DNA of 64,000 bases, from positions 62,001 to 126,000 of the forward strand of contig NZ_SLWR01000009.1 of assembly GCF_004345665.1 (NCBI RefSeq), given 5' to 3'. The stretch's first letter is position 1. The number at the start of each line of letters is the position of its first letter. The notes under the pieces were generated by a model. That model saw nothing but the letters and a program-made list of their open reading frames with translations, made no database searches and had not been told where the DNA came from. The stretch comes from Kribbella antiqua (GTDB taxonomy: Bacteria; Actinomycetota; Actinomycetes; Propionibacteriales; Kribbellaceae). Both the position numbers and the translations under genes were made by a program. Shown one piece after another: positions 1-8,849 of this stretch.

Positions 1-300
1 CTTGGCGCTCGGTACCGTCGCGCCGGCGGCCGGCGGCTTGCGGTCCGCCTTCGAGCTGTTCGCCGACGGCGACGGCTCCACCGAACCAGCGGCGGGTGCC
101 GAGGCGGCGGAGTCATTCGGTACGGCGCCCATCCGCAGGCCGTCCTCGGTCGTCGACGGCGACCCCTTGGTCAGGATGAACGCGAACACCGCCACCATCG
201 CGGCACTGGCCACGATCGCCGCACCCACCGCGGCATGCGACCGCTGAGCCTTCCGTCCCCGAGAGGACCGTCGCGGCTTTCGATGATCCACGCGTGTCAC
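1..300 (-). CDS. Membrane-anchored protein, N-terminal part (cut by window edge)
   Basis: A minus-strand reading frame starts at GTG 300 and stays open to the window edge (100 codons). The start is chosen because a GAGGAG ribosome-binding site lies 8 nt upstream. The product has an arginine/lysine-rich cytoplasmic head of about 24 residues, one hydrophobic segment (about residues 25-45, AAVGAAIVASAAMVAVFAFI) and then a serine/proline/alanine-rich low-complexity stretch, as in an anchored extracellular protein with a linker. The functional domain lies outside the window, so no function can be given. The opposite strand is also open here but has no ribosome-binding site. Confidence 0.6.
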   Translation of the reverse strand, partial: MTRVDHRKPRRSSRGRKAQRSHAAVGAAIVASAAMVAVFAFILTKGSPSTTEDGLRMGAVPNDSAASAPAAGSVEPSPSANSSKADRKPPAAGATVPSAK

Positions 301-495
301 GGCAAGGGCTCCTCAGCAGATTCCCCTGTGGCGAATATTTCCGCGTCAGCTTAAACCGATCCAGCGCAAAAGTGAGACCCACTCAGTGGTGAGAATCTCC
401 TTCCCTACAAGCAAATCGCGCCCCGCGTTCATCCCCTCACAATCCGCCGACGAGCAATCGTTTGACTACTACCGAAATGCCATCCCTCGGTCGCA

Positions 496-1029
496 CTAAG
501 TGCCGGAGGGGATTCCGCCGTGCTTGGGTTGGGGGCGGGTGTCGAGGGCGTCGTCCAGCCAGGCGTCGATGTCTACGTCGCCGGTGAGGATGTGGGTGAC
601 GTACGACGCCCGTTCATGGCTGAGCACTTCTTGTTCCCAGATGCAGGGCCCGGCGCCGATCGGGGCCGGGCGGAGGTCGTCGGCCTCGATCCCGCTGAAG
701 ATGCTCAAGCGGGATTGGAAGTCGCGAGCCCAGCTCTGCACGACGAGGTAGATGCCGTCGGTGCCCAGGTGCAGTACGACGACGGCCAGCCCGATGGCAC
801 CCATCGCGTCGTCGAACTCGAGCTGCCTGGTGGCCGTGCCGCGGGCGAGCTCGACCATGTTGTCGTCCCACTGGCGTCCGCGCGCAGTGACGACGTACGG
901 CTTCACCAAACGGTGTGGGTAGCGCCAGGGCATCAGGGGCGTGACGGGGCGCGGGCGGTACGCCCCGGCGAGTCCGGTCAGGGCAACGGCGGCCGCACCA
1001 GCCAGGGCGGGGTCAGAAGCAGGCACCAC
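496..1029 (-). CDS. Hypothetical protein, 177 aa
   Basis: I do not recognise the family. The product starts at GTG 1029 with a short alanine-rich hydrophobic stretch (about residues 8-22) and continues as a mixed alpha/beta soluble protein rich in tryptophan (WRYPHRLVKPY, QSWARDF, CIWEQEV) with an acidic C-terminal part (GDVDIDAWLDDALD). It lies downstream of pepN on the same strand with 38 nt between them, so co-transcription with pepN is possible. The start has only a weak purine-rich site before it, so the N-terminus is uncertain. Codon use looks like that of its neighbours. Confidence 0.6.
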   Translation of the reverse strand: MVPASDPALAGAAAVALTGLAGAYRPRPVTPLMPWRYPHRLVKPYVVTARGRQWDDNMVELARGTATRQLEFDDAMGAIGLAVVVLHLGTDGIYLVVQSWARDFQSRLSIFSGIEADDLRPAPIGAGPCIWEQEVLSHERASYVTHILTGDVDIDAWLDDALDTRPQPKHGGIPSGT

Positions 1030-1067
1030 ACTGTTCTACCCCGCCCCGGGTCTCAAGCGCGGATTTG

Positions 1068-3635
1068 TCAGCTGTCTTTGGCCTGTGCGGTCAGAGCGCG
1101 CGTGAGGTCGGCGCGGGCTTCGGAGACGTAGCGGAGGGTGGGTGCGTCCACCGACGACGACTCGGTCTCCAGCCAGCTCGACAACGCGTCCAGGGTCGCC
1201 TGCTCCGGCAGGTTGCGCGGCGAGAGGTAGACGAGCACGTTCTCACCCATGGACGAGCCGAGGCGGGTGTAGACGTCCTTGGCCGCGCTCAGGTACTTCT
1301 CGACGTACGGCCGGAGCAGCTCCTCCTGGCCTGGCTGCTGGAAGCCGAGGATGGTGCGGAACTGCGTCTCGTTCGGGGTGTCGCCGGACTCGACCGCGAT
1401 CCGCCACGCGTCTTCCTTGGCCTCGGCGGTCGGCCGGGCCGCACGCGCCTGAGCGGCGCGCTCCTGGCCCGTGATGGTGGTGTCGCGGGTCAGCTCGTCG
1501 TCGATCTCGTCGGCGCCGATCCGGCCCAGCCGGGCCAGGGCGACGATCAGCGTCCAGCGCAGATCGGTGTCGACCACCAGACCGTCCGGCAGGTCCCGGT
1601 CGTCCACCCATGCGGCGAGCCGGTCCGTGCCCTCGGAGGAGAACACCGCGGAGGAATACGCCCGGGCGAACGCGAGCTGGTGGTCGCTGCCAGGCTCGGC
1701 CGCGGCGAGCAGCTCCGCCAGCGCCTCCTCGAACTGCGCCCGCAGCGCCGGCCGGTTCGCCGGAGCCGAGTAGAGGTTGATCGCGCTCGTCGCCTGGCCC
1801 AGCAGCGCCCGGACGCCGGTCAGGTCCGTCTCGGCCTTGATCCCGCGCAGCACGATGCCGACGTACTGACTGGCCGGCATCTCGGCGTCCCGGGTCATGT
1901 CCCAGGCCGCGCCCCAGGCCAGAGCCCGCGGCAACGATTCGGTGAGCTGGTCGATCGACTCGACCAGCGTCGCGCGGGACCGCTCGTCCAGCCGGATCTT
2001 GGCGTAGGTGAGGTCGTCGTCGTTGAGCAGAACCAGGTCCGGCTGCGTCGCGCCGACGAGCTCGGGCAGGTCGGTGCGCGGTCCGTCGATGTCGACCTCG
2101 AACCGCTCGGTCCGGACCAGGCCTTCGTCAGTACGGCGGTACAGTCCGACGGCCAGCCGGTGCGGACGCAACGTGGGGAAGTCCTCGACCGCGGTCTGCT
2201 CGATCGCGAACGACGTAAAGGCTCCCGAGTCGTCGACGGCGAAGTCGGCGCGCAACGTGTTCACGCCGGCGGTCCGCAGCCAGCGCTCGGTCCAGTCGTC
2301 CAGGTCGCGCCCGGACGCCTTCTCCAGCGGCTTCAGCAGGTCGGTCAGCTCGGTGTTGCCGAAGGCGTGGTCGGAGAAGTACTCCTTGAGCGCCCGGATG
2401 AACGTGTCCTCACCGACGAACGCGACCAGCTGCCGCAGCGTCGACGCGCCCTTGGCGTAGGTGATGCCGTCGAAGTTCACCTCGACCGCGTGGAAGTCGA
2501 CCATGTCGGCCGCGATCGGGTGCGTCGAGGGCAGCTGGTCCTGGCGGTAGGCCCAGTTCTTCCGCGCGTTGCAGAAGGTGGTCCAGGCGCCGGCGTACTT
2601 CGTCGTCGCGACGGCCTGCGCCCAGTGGCTGGCCCACTCCGCGAAGGACTCGTTCAGCCACAGGTCGTCCCACCAGGTCATCGTGACCAGGTCGCCGAAC
2701 CACATGTGCGCGAGCTCGTGCAGCACGGTGTTGGCGCGGCTCTCCATCTCCGCGTGCGTCGTCCGGCTGCGGAACAGGTACTCGTCCCGCAACGTCACGC
2801 AACCGGCGTTCTCCATCGCGCCCATGTTGTACTCCGGCACGAACGCCTGGTCGTACTTGTGGAACGGGTACGGCGTACCGAACGCCTTCTCGAACAGTTC
2901 GAAGCCCTGCTTGGTCACCTCGAACAGGTCCTGGACGTCCAGTGCCTCCTGCAGCGACGGACGGCACAGCAGCGACAACGGGTAACTCCCGTGCGGACCC
3001 TCGTAGACATCGGTCACCACGTGGTACGGACCGGCCACAACAGCGGTGATGTACGTCGACATCCGCTCGGTCGGCGGGAACTCCCACCGGGCCAGCTCCT
3101 CACCTCCTCCACCGGAGTACGGCGTCGGCTCGGGGGTCGGAGCGTTCGAGATGACCACCCAGCGCGCCGGGGCGGACACGGTGAAAGTGAAAGGGGCCTT
3201 GAGGTCTGGCTGCTCGAAGGTGGTGAAGACGCGGCGGGCGTCGGGCACCTCGAACTGCGTGTAGAGGTAGGTCTCCTTGTCCGCCGGGTCGACCGAGCGG
3301 TGCAGCCCTTCACCGGTGCGCGAGTACGTGCAGTCCGCGACGACCTTCAGTTCGTTGCGCTCGGCGAGATCGTCGAGCTGGATCCGCGCGCCGTCGTACA
3401 CCGTCTCCGGGTCGAGCGTGCGGCCGTTCAGCGTCACCTCGCGGACCTTCTCGGCGATCAGGTCGGCGAACGTGCTCTCGCCAGCCGTGGCGGTGAAGCT
3501 GATGGTGGTCGCCGACGCGAAGGTCGGAGCGCCGCTCGGGGCGTTGGTCAGGTCCAGCTCGATCGCGTAGCTGACGTCGCTGACCACGCCCGCACGGGTA
3601 CGCGCCTCGTCGCGCGTCAGGTTGGTTCCAGGCAT
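1068..3635 (-). CDS. pepN: Aminopeptidase N (M1 family zinc metallopeptidase)
   Basis: Removes N-terminal amino acids from peptides in the cytosol, completing turnover of peptides released by Clp and proteasome-type proteases. At 855 aa it has the full length of actinobacterial PepN. The M1 signatures are intact: the substrate-binding GAMENAG near residue 272, the zinc site HELAH near 306 followed 18 residues on by NESFAEW supplying the third ligand, and a downstream tyrosine in YAKGAS. The N-terminal beta domain, thermolysin-like domain and helical C-terminal (ERAP1-like) domain occupy the expected order. Start ATG 3635 (MPGTNLTRDEA) matches the family N-terminus. The very long open frame on the opposite strand is a high-GC shadow. 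Confidence 0.95.
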   Translation of the reverse strand: MPGTNLTRDEARTRAGVVSDVSYAIELDLTNAPSGAPTFASATTISFTATAGESTFADLIAEKVREVTLNGRTLDPETVYDGARIQLDDLAERNELKVVADCTYSRTGEGLHRSVDPADKETYLYTQFEVPDARRVFTTFEQPDLKAPFTFTVSAPARWVVISNAPTPEPTPYSGGGGEELARWEFPPTERMSTYITAVVAGPYHVVTDVYEGPHGSYPLSLLCRPSLQEALDVQDLFEVTKQGFELFEKAFGTPYPFHKYDQAFVPEYNMGAMENAGCVTLRDEYLFRSRTTHAEMESRANTVLHELAHMWFGDLVTMTWWDDLWLNESFAEWASHWAQAVATTKYAGAWTTFCNARKNWAYRQDQLPSTHPIAADMVDFHAVEVNFDGITYAKGASTLRQLVAFVGEDTFIRALKEYFSDHAFGNTELTDLLKPLEKASGRDLDDWTERWLRTAGVNTLRADFAVDDSGAFTSFAIEQTAVEDFPTLRPHRLAVGLYRRTDEGLVRTERFEVDIDGPRTDLPELVGATQPDLVLLNDDDLTYAKIRLDERSRATLVESIDQLTESLPRALAWGAAWDMTRDAEMPASQYVGIVLRGIKAETDLTGVRALLGQATSAINLYSAPANRPALRAQFEEALAELLAAAEPGSDHQLAFARAYSSAVFSSEGTDRLAAWVDDRDLPDGLVVDTDLRWTLIVALARLGRIGADEIDDELTRDTTITGQERAAQARAARPTAEAKEDAWRIAVESGDTPNETQFRTILGFQQPGQEELLRPYVEKYLSAAKDVYTRLGSSMGENVLVYLSPRNLPEQATLDALSSWLETESSSVDAPTLRYVSEARADLTRALTAQAKDS

Positions 3636-3691
3636 GTCGGCATCCTATGCACCTGGTTGTCGCCTTGGCTGAGGGTTTCCCCCCGACATTG

Positions 3692-3739
3692 GGTATTGGA
3701 TACCAAGCCGGTATCTGAGGTTCTTCAATTTTGTATGAT
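3692..3739 (+). promoter_or_regulatory. Probable promoter with inverted-repeat operator
   Basis: A -10-like TATGAT at 3734-3739 lies 7 nt before ATG 3747, so transcription would begin at or next to the start codon (leaderless). Just upstream the five-base words GGTAT (3692-3696), ATACC (3700-3704) and GGTAT (3710-3714) form two overlapping inverted repeats, the last over the expected -35 position. This looks like an operator for a dimeric repressor; the protein that binds it is unknown. Confidence 0.4.
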
Positions 3740-3746
3740 GGTGAAT

Positions 3747-4361
3747 ATGACTGCCTCCGCTGATTTCTGGTTCGACCCGGCCTGCCCCTGGGCCTGGATG
3801 ACGTCTCGCTGGATGCTCGAGGTCGAGCAGGTCCGCGATGTGAAGACGACCTGGCACGTGATGAGCCTCGCCGTCCTGAACGACGGGCGGGACGACCTGC
3901 CCGAGGAGTACAAGGCCAATCTGGTCAATCTCTGGGGCCCGGTCCGGGTGCTGATCGCCGCAGAGCAGGCGCACGGCAACGAGGTGCTGCTGCCGCTGTA
4001 CACCGCGCTCGGCAACCGCATCCACGTCGACGGCCGCGGCGTCGGCGACGGCAAGGGCGACGTGGTGAAGGAGGCCCTCGCCGAGGTCGGCCTGCCCCCG
4101 TCCCTGATCGAGGCTGCCGGCACCGACCGCTACGACGACGCGCTGAAGAAGTCCCACTTCGAGGGGATGGACCAGGTGGGTATGGAGGTCGGTACGCCGG
4201 TCATCGCGGTCGAGGGCTCGGCCTTCTTCGGCCCGGTGGTGACGCCCGCGCCCAAGGGTGAGGCGGCCGGCAAGCTCTGGGACGGCGTCCGCCTGGTCGC
4301 CGGCACCGAAGGCTTCTTCGAGCTCAAGCGCACTCGGGATCGCGGCCCGATCTTCGACTGA
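3747..4361 (+). CDS. Mycothiol-dependent nitroreductase Rv2466c family (DsbA-like fold)
   Basis: Thioredoxin-fold protein of the DsbA superfamily, 204 aa, closely resembling mycobacterial Rv2466c, a mycothiol-dependent reductase of oxidative stress defence. The match runs the whole length: DFWFDPACPW at residues 6-15, HVMSLAVLN, DDLPEEY, GPVRVLIAAEQAHG, the cis-proline region VGTPVI, FFGPV and the terminal FFELKRTR. The second active-site cysteine of the mycobacterial CPWC motif is alanine here (CPWA), so it would act as a monothiol enzyme. Start ATG 3747 fits the leaderless promoter; an in-frame ATG at 3735 is the alternative but would place the -10 inside the coding sequence. Confidence 0.85.
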   Translation: MTASADFWFDPACPWAWMTSRWMLEVEQVRDVKTTWHVMSLAVLNDGRDDLPEEYKANLVNLWGPVRVLIAAEQAHGNEVLLPLYTALGNRIHVDGRGVGDGKGDVVKEALAEVGLPPSLIEAAGTDRYDDALKKSHFEGMDQVGMEVGTPVIAVEGSAFFGPVVTPAPKGEAAGKLWDGVRLVAGTEGFFELKRTRDRGPIFD

Positions 4362-4487
4362 GATTTCGGTCTGTGGTTCAAGGCTTGAACTGAGCGGCGC
4401 GTGCTGGTGAAGGTTACTCACCAACGATTTGATCAAACTCCCTCGCTCCCGCTCGGGGTGGGGGTATACGTGGTGAGTAGGTACCAA

Positions 4488-5255
4488 ATGACGCTGCGTG
4501 ATCTGAAGGCCGGCATCGCCGTGTTCGACAGACAGACCGGGGAGTTTGTCGAGCAACACAACGCGGACCACCGGTTCCGGTCCGCGTCGGTGGTGAAGCT
4601 GCTCATCGTCCTCGACTACCTCTGGGACCGCGGTCCGGCGTACGACGTACCGGCCGCGGACCGGGAGCGGCTCGAAGTGATGCTGCGCAGTAGCGACGAC
4701 GACGCGGCGAGCTATTACTGGGACCACCTCGGTGGTACGGCGATCATCGACCGAATGGTGAAGCGGCTCGGCCTGACCCAGACGGCCGGGCCGCCGCCCA
4801 CTCACGCCGGCCACTGGGGGTACGTCGCCATCACGGCAGCCGATACCGTCCGCATCTACCAGTACCTGCTGGACGAGGCGCCGCTACAGGTCCGGGACTA
4901 CGTGATGGGCCTGCTGCACCAGCCGACCAGGCACGGCACGGACGGGTTCGACCAGTACTTCGGGATCGCGTCGGTGTTCGCCCCGGACTTCAGCATCAAG
5001 CAGGGCTGGTCCGGCTTCCTCGGCTCGAGCGGCTACGGCTCGGACACAGCCAAGCCCGTCGACTCCCCGGTTGACCTCCACAGCGACGCGCTGCACACCA
5101 CCGGAACAGTCGGGCCGGACGACCGGACCATCGTCGCGGTCTTCACGCTGCATCCGGCCGGTACGCCGTACGAGACGGCGTACTCCGAAGTGACGCGGCT
5201 GACGGCAGCCCTGACGGTGCCAGGCGGCGTACGCACGTTGCGCGGAGGACAGTAG
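4488..5255 (+). CDS. Serine hydrolase of the beta-lactamase/D-Ala-D-Ala transpeptidase fold
   Basis: About 255 aa with a penicillin-recognising motif set: SxxK as SVVK near residue 36 (SASVVKLLIVLDY), an SDN-like SDD near 70 (RSSDDDAASYY) and a KTG-like KQG in the C-terminal third (IKQGWSGF). No signal peptide or membrane segment is visible with this start, so it may be cytoplasmic or the N-terminus may be longer; GTG 4473 is the alternative in-frame start. Actinobacteria carry many such class-A-like proteins with no proven beta-lactamase activity. It precedes the rpiB-like gene by 10 nt and may be co-transcribed with it. Confidence 0.75.
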   Translation: MTLRDLKAGIAVFDRQTGEFVEQHNADHRFRSASVVKLLIVLDYLWDRGPAYDVPAADRERLEVMLRSSDDDAASYYWDHLGGTAIIDRMVKRLGLTQTAGPPPTHAGHWGYVAITAADTVRIYQYLLDEAPLQVRDYVMGLLHQPTRHGTDGFDQYFGIASVFAPDFSIKQGWSGFLGSSGYGSDTAKPVDSPVDLHSDALHTTGTVGPDDRTIVAVFTLHPAGTPYETAYSEVTRLTAALTVPGGVRTLRGGQ

Positions 5256-5265
5256 ATTGCAGGCC

Positions 5266-5733
5266 ATGCGAGTGCATATCGGCTCCGACCATGCCGGCTT
5301 TGAACTGAAGAACCATGTCGTCCAGCACCTGAAGGCTGCCGGACATGACGTCGTCGACCACGGTCCGGCCGTGTACGACGCCGTCGACGACTACCCGCCG
5401 TACTGCCTGCGGGCCGGTGAGGCGGTGGTGCAGGAGCCGGGCAGCCTCGGCATCGTGATCGGCGGCTCGGGCAACGGCGAGCAGATCGCCGCGAACAAGG
5501 TGAAGGGCGTACGGGCGATTCTGGCCTGGAGCACCGACACCGCGCGGCTGGGGCGTGAGCACAACAACGCCAACGTGATCAGCGTCGGTGCGCGGATGCA
5601 TTCCGAGGACGAGGCGACCTCGTTCGTCGACACCTTCCTGGCCACTGACTACTCCGGCGAGGCCCGGCACACCCGGCGGATCGACATGCTGACTGCCTAC
5701 GAGTCGACCGGCGAACTTCCGCCCTTGCCCTGA
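5266..5733 (+). CDS. rpiB: Ribose-5-phosphate isomerase B family protein
   Basis: RpiB/LacAB-type sugar-phosphate isomerase, 155 aa, interconverting ribose 5-phosphate and ribulose 5-phosphate in the pentose phosphate pathway. N-terminal MRVHIGSDHAGFELK carries the family's substrate-binding aspartate-histidine pair, and GGSGNGEQIAANKVKGVRA (about residues 65-83) is the phosphate-binding loop, followed by REHNNANVISVGAR. Start ATG 5266 is preferred over TTG 5257 because it gives the usual family N-terminus. It follows the serine hydrolase gene by 10 nt. Confidence 0.9.
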   Translation: MRVHIGSDHAGFELKNHVVQHLKAAGHDVVDHGPAVYDAVDDYPPYCLRAGEAVVQEPGSLGIVIGGSGNGEQIAANKVKGVRAILAWSTDTARLGREHNNANVISVGARMHSEDEATSFVDTFLATDYSGEARHTRRIDMLTAYESTGELPPLP

Positions 5734-5892
5734 TCCTTCTCACTCGTCCGGTCGGCCGGCGGCTCCACCGGACGGCGGTTCACCGGCTGACGGGGCCGTG
5801 ACACGTCCCGCGCCCGCATCGAGCGGCCGGTACCAACCACCGCGGGAGTCGGCGGACCGCTCCTACCACCTGTTGTCCCCATATGAGGAATC

Positions 5893-6720
5893 ATGCCTGA
5901 AGGTCATACTCTGCACCGGTTGGCGAACGACGTCTGGGATGCGTTCGGCGGCCGGCCGGTCGGGGCGTCCAGTCCGCAGGGCCGGTTCGTCGACGGCGCC
6001 GCGCTGCTGAACGGGCACGTGCTGCGGCAGACCGAGGCCCACGGCAAGCACTTCCTCGCCGACTTCGAGGGCGCCGGCTGGCTGCACATCCACCTCGGCC
6101 TGATCGGCAAGGTCGACTTCGGCCCGGCGCCTGTGCCCGAGCCGGTCGGGCAGGTCCGCCTCCGGTTGCAGAACGCGACGTCGTACGCCGATCTCCGGGG
6201 AGCGACGGTGTGTGAGGTGCTGACGGACGGGGAGCGCGAGGCGCTGATCGCGCGGCTCGGACCGGACCCGTTGCGCGACGACGCGGATCCGGAGCTCGCA
6301 TGGAAGCGGATCCATCGCAGCAAGCTGCCGATCGGCCAGCTGCTGATGGACCAAGAGGTGTTGAGTGGGGTCGGCAACGTCTATCGCGCCGAGGTCCTGT
6401 TCCGGGCGAAGCTGCATCCGATGACGCGCGGCCATCTGGTGAAGAAACGCGAGTGGCAGGGGATGTGGGACGACCTGCTGGAGCTGATGAAGTACGGCGT
6501 CGAGACCGGCCGGATCGATACCGTTGCCGACGACCACACGCCCGAGGCGATGGGACGCGACCCACGGCAGGACGACCATGGCGGCGAGGTGTACGTGTAC
6601 CGGCGGCAAGGTCAGCGCTGCCACGTCTGCCATTCGGTCATCCGGACCGAGATCCTGGCCGGGCGCAACTTGTTCTGGTGCCCGAAGTGCCAACGGACCG
6701 GTCTCACTCGCAAGGGCTGA
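5893..6720 (+). CDS. nei: DNA glycosylase/AP lyase, endonuclease VIII (Nei) type
   Basis: Base-excision repair enzyme that removes oxidised pyrimidines and cleaves the resulting abasic site. The chain begins MPEGHTLH, with the catalytic proline (after Met removal) and glutamate; PEGH rather than PELPE marks the Nei branch, not Fpg. The helix-two-turn-helix region is LSGVGNVYRAEVLF (about residues 158-171). The zinc finger at the C-terminus has its four cysteines in CHVC and CPKC, and the arginine of TGLTRKG closes the finger. 275 aa is typical. A GAGGAA site lies just before ATG 5893. It stands alone on this strand, with 159 nt of apparent non-coding DNA before it. Confidence 0.93.
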   Translation: MPEGHTLHRLANDVWDAFGGRPVGASSPQGRFVDGAALLNGHVLRQTEAHGKHFLADFEGAGWLHIHLGLIGKVDFGPAPVPEPVGQVRLRLQNATSYADLRGATVCEVLTDGEREALIARLGPDPLRDDADPELAWKRIHRSKLPIGQLLMDQEVLSGVGNVYRAEVLFRAKLHPMTRGHLVKKREWQGMWDDLLELMKYGVETGRIDTVADDHTPEAMGRDPRQDDHGGEVYVYRRQGQRCHVCHSVIRTEILAGRNLFWCPKCQRTGLTRKG

Positions 6721-6783
6721 ACCTTCACAGTTTTGTGACGATCTGATGCGCGGACCCGTCGGTGCCGTTATCTTCTTCACACC

Positions 6784-7866
6784 ATGAGCGGTCTCGCTGA
6801 GGTACGACGCATCGGCCGCCGGGTCGAGGGACTGGTTCGTCGTGCCCGTCGATCACACCAGGCGGCGTTCGCCGCGCTGCTGGTGATGACGATCGCCTTC
6901 GCGGCCGCCAGCCTGGCCTCGCCCACGCATGTGCCCGCGTCGATCCTGATCATTCCGCTGCTGCTCGGCGGCCTGCTGCTGCGGTTCCGCCAGTTGGTCG
7001 CGCTGACCCTGATCAATGTTGCCTTCGGCGCGTACGTCGTGATGTCGCGGCCACCGGATCTGCCGAAGACCGGGTTCGTGCTGGTGCTCGGGGTGGTCGG
7101 CTGGATCGTGATCACCGGTGCGAAGGTGCGCAGCCGGCTCGGGGTGCCCGGGACTCGGGGTGAGTCGATGCTGATGGAGTTGCGCGACACCCTCACCGCG
7201 CAGGGGGAGCTGCCGACACTGCCGCCGGCCTGGCGGGCCGAGGTCGCGATCCAGTCCGCGGGTGGGTCGACGTTCTCCGGCGACTTCGTGGTGTCGACTG
7301 TGCGCGACGACGTACTGGAGGTCGCGCTGGTCGATGTCTCGGGCAAGGGAATCGATGCCGGGACCCGGGCGCTGCTGCTGTCCGGTGCGTTCGGTGGGCT
7401 GCTCGGCGTCGTACCGGTGCAGGAGTTCCTGCCGTCGGCGAACCGCTATCTGCGTCGCCAGGATTGGGACGACGACTTCGCCACCGTGGTGCATGTCGCC
7501 GTCGACCTGCGGACCGGGGACTTCGACGTACGGTCGGCCGGTCATCCGCCGGCGATCCAGTTCGACGCGTGGTCGGGGCGTTGGCAGACGCGGGAAGCGG
7601 ACGGGCCGTTGCTGGGGCTGATGGAGGCGCCGGAGTTCTCGGTGGACCACGGGCAGCTGAAGCCGGGCGACGCCTTGTTCCTCTACAGCGACGGGATGGT
7701 CGAGACGCCGCGCCGCGACATCGGCCGTGGTACCGACCGGCTGGCCGGGCATGCGGAACGCCTTGTCGGCCAGGGATTCGAGGGCGGCGCGGCCGAACTC
7801 GTCGCGGCCGCCGGCGGACCGGGTGACGACTCGGCCATCGTGATCATCCATCGCAAGCACTCTTGA
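6784..7866 (+). CDS. Membrane PP2C-type (SpoIIE) serine/threonine phosphatase
   Basis: 360 aa. The N-terminal 110 residues contain three or four hydrophobic segments (AALLVMTIAFAAASLAS, ILIIPLLLGGLLL, LINVAFGAYVVM, LVLGVVGWIVIT), so the protein is membrane-bound with a cytoplasmic C-terminal SpoIIE domain. That domain shows GDFVVSTVRDDVLEVALVDV SGKGIDAG, the metal-binding aspartates of the family, and later GHPPAI, LFLYSDGMVE and GDDSAIVII. Such enzymes dephosphorylate anti-anti-sigma factors or other phosphoproteins in partner-switching circuits; no sigma partner lies beside it. A TATCTT hexamer at about 6769 precedes the start by 9 nt. Confidence 0.88.
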   Translation: MSGLAEVRRIGRRVEGLVRRARRSHQAAFAALLVMTIAFAAASLASPTHVPASILIIPLLLGGLLLRFRQLVALTLINVAFGAYVVMSRPPDLPKTGFVLVLGVVGWIVITGAKVRSRLGVPGTRGESMLMELRDTLTAQGELPTLPPAWRAEVAIQSAGGSTFSGDFVVSTVRDDVLEVALVDVSGKGIDAGTRALLLSGAFGGLLGVVPVQEFLPSANRYLRRQDWDDDFATVVHVAVDLRTGDFDVRSAGHPPAIQFDAWSGRWQTREADGPLLGLMEAPEFSVDHGQLKPGDALFLYSDGMVETPRRDIGRGTDRLAGHAERLVGQGFEGGAAELVAAAGGPGDDSAIVIIHRKHS

Positions 7867-7885
7867 TGGCGTAGCCTCCTCGATC

Positions 7886-8323
7886 GTGACGATCGATGGA
7901 GCTGATCGGACTGCGCCGGACCTGTCGTTCGAGGAACTGGTCGCATTGATGCCGGACGCGGTGCGCGAGGCGTTCCCGCCGACCCGGTGGCAGTTGCAGA
8001 AGTTGTGGGCGCTGGATCTGAAGACCGAGCCGGTGGAGGTCGCCGACCTGAGCTGGATGTTCGAGCTGCCGTTGTGGCAGCTCGACGGCGAACGCTTCAA
8101 GGTCACCCCGAACCAGGTCGCCGCCACCCCGATGAACTTCCGCGCGCACTACCAGCGGGTGATGAACGCCGACCTCGAGTACCCGATCAATCTGGTCGCG
8201 TACCGCGGCCGCCTCGTCGTACTCGACGGAATCCACCGCCTGCTCAAGGCTCACTTCCTCCGCCGCCGCTGGATCGAGGGCAAGATCGCCACCGCCACCC
8301 AACTCCAGTCCTGCGCCCCCTGA
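7886..8323 (+). CDS. ParB/sulfiredoxin-like nuclease-fold domain protein, 145 aa
   Basis: The central part (about residues 95-130, PINLVAYRGRLVVLDGIHRLLKAHFLRR) resembles the ParB-like/sulfiredoxin fold with its DGxHR signature. The N-terminal half (LSFEELVALMPDAVREAFPPTRWQLQKLW) looks helical. Single-domain proteins of this kind in actinobacteria are of unknown function; there is no HTH for a chromosome-partitioning ParB. Start GTG 7886 lies 20 nt after the phosphatase stop, so the two could be co-transcribed. Confidence 0.7.
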   Translation: MTIDGADRTAPDLSFEELVALMPDAVREAFPPTRWQLQKLWALDLKTEPVEVADLSWMFELPLWQLDGERFKVTPNQVAATPMNFRAHYQRVMNADLEYPINLVAYRGRLVVLDGIHRLLKAHFLRRRWIEGKIATATQLQSCAP

Positions 8324-8359
8324 CCGCTTCCGGCCTGGTGGAGTGGGAGGGTGGTGGGT

Positions 8360-8797
8360 ATGGAGGAGAGTGTGGAGCGTGAGGTGTACGTCGCTGCGCG
8401 GCCGGAGGTGGTGTGGTCCGCGGTGACGCAGGGAGAGGAGTTCGCTCGTTGGTATGCCTTCGGCGGAGCGGAGATCGACCTGCGGCCGGGTGGGCGGCTG
8501 GTGATGCGCTGGGACGAGCACGGGGAGTACTTCGGTTTCGTCGAGAAAGTCGAGCCGGGACGCCGGTTCGCCTACCGGTACGCCGTACAGCCAGGGGTGG
8601 AGCCGGCGCCGGGGAACTCGAACCTGGTCGAATTCACCCTGACGCCGGAAGGCGAGGGGACCAGGCTCGGAGTAGTCGAGAGTGGGTTCGACCGGCTGGA
8701 GTTGACCGAGGAGGCGTGCAAGGAGCACCTCGCGGCGTCGGCTCAGGCGTGGGACGGCAGCCTCGCCGCCCTCAGTGAGATCGCGCCCGGACTCTGA
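8360..8797 (+). CDS. SRPBCC (AHSA1-like) family protein
   Basis: 145 aa START-like protein with the AHSA1 pattern: VYVAARPEVVWSAVT at the N-terminus, EFARWYAFGG, DLRPGGRLVMRW, FVEKVEPGRRFAYRY and a C-terminal helix HLAASAQAWDGSLAAL. Members bind hydrophobic ligands or contact Hsp90-like partners; the ligand here cannot be told. ATG 8360 is preferred over GTG 8351 because GGAGGG lies about 8 nt before it. It follows the ParB-like gene by 36 nt on the same strand. Confidence 0.85.
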   Translation: MEESVEREVYVAARPEVVWSAVTQGEEFARWYAFGGAEIDLRPGGRLVMRWDEHGEYFGFVEKVEPGRRFAYRYAVQPGVEPAPGNSNLVEFTLTPEGEGTRLGVVESGFDRLELTEEACKEHLAASAQAWDGSLAALSEIAPGL

Positions 8798-8849
8798 CCC
8801 CCGCCTGACCATCGACACGCGGTCGTTTCGGATGATGATGCGTCACCAT

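Noticed and set aside
1065..3740. Very long plus-strand open frame opposite pepN
   Set aside because: It is the antisense shadow of a fully motif-supported aminopeptidase; the shadow has arginine/glutamine-rich composition and no domains.
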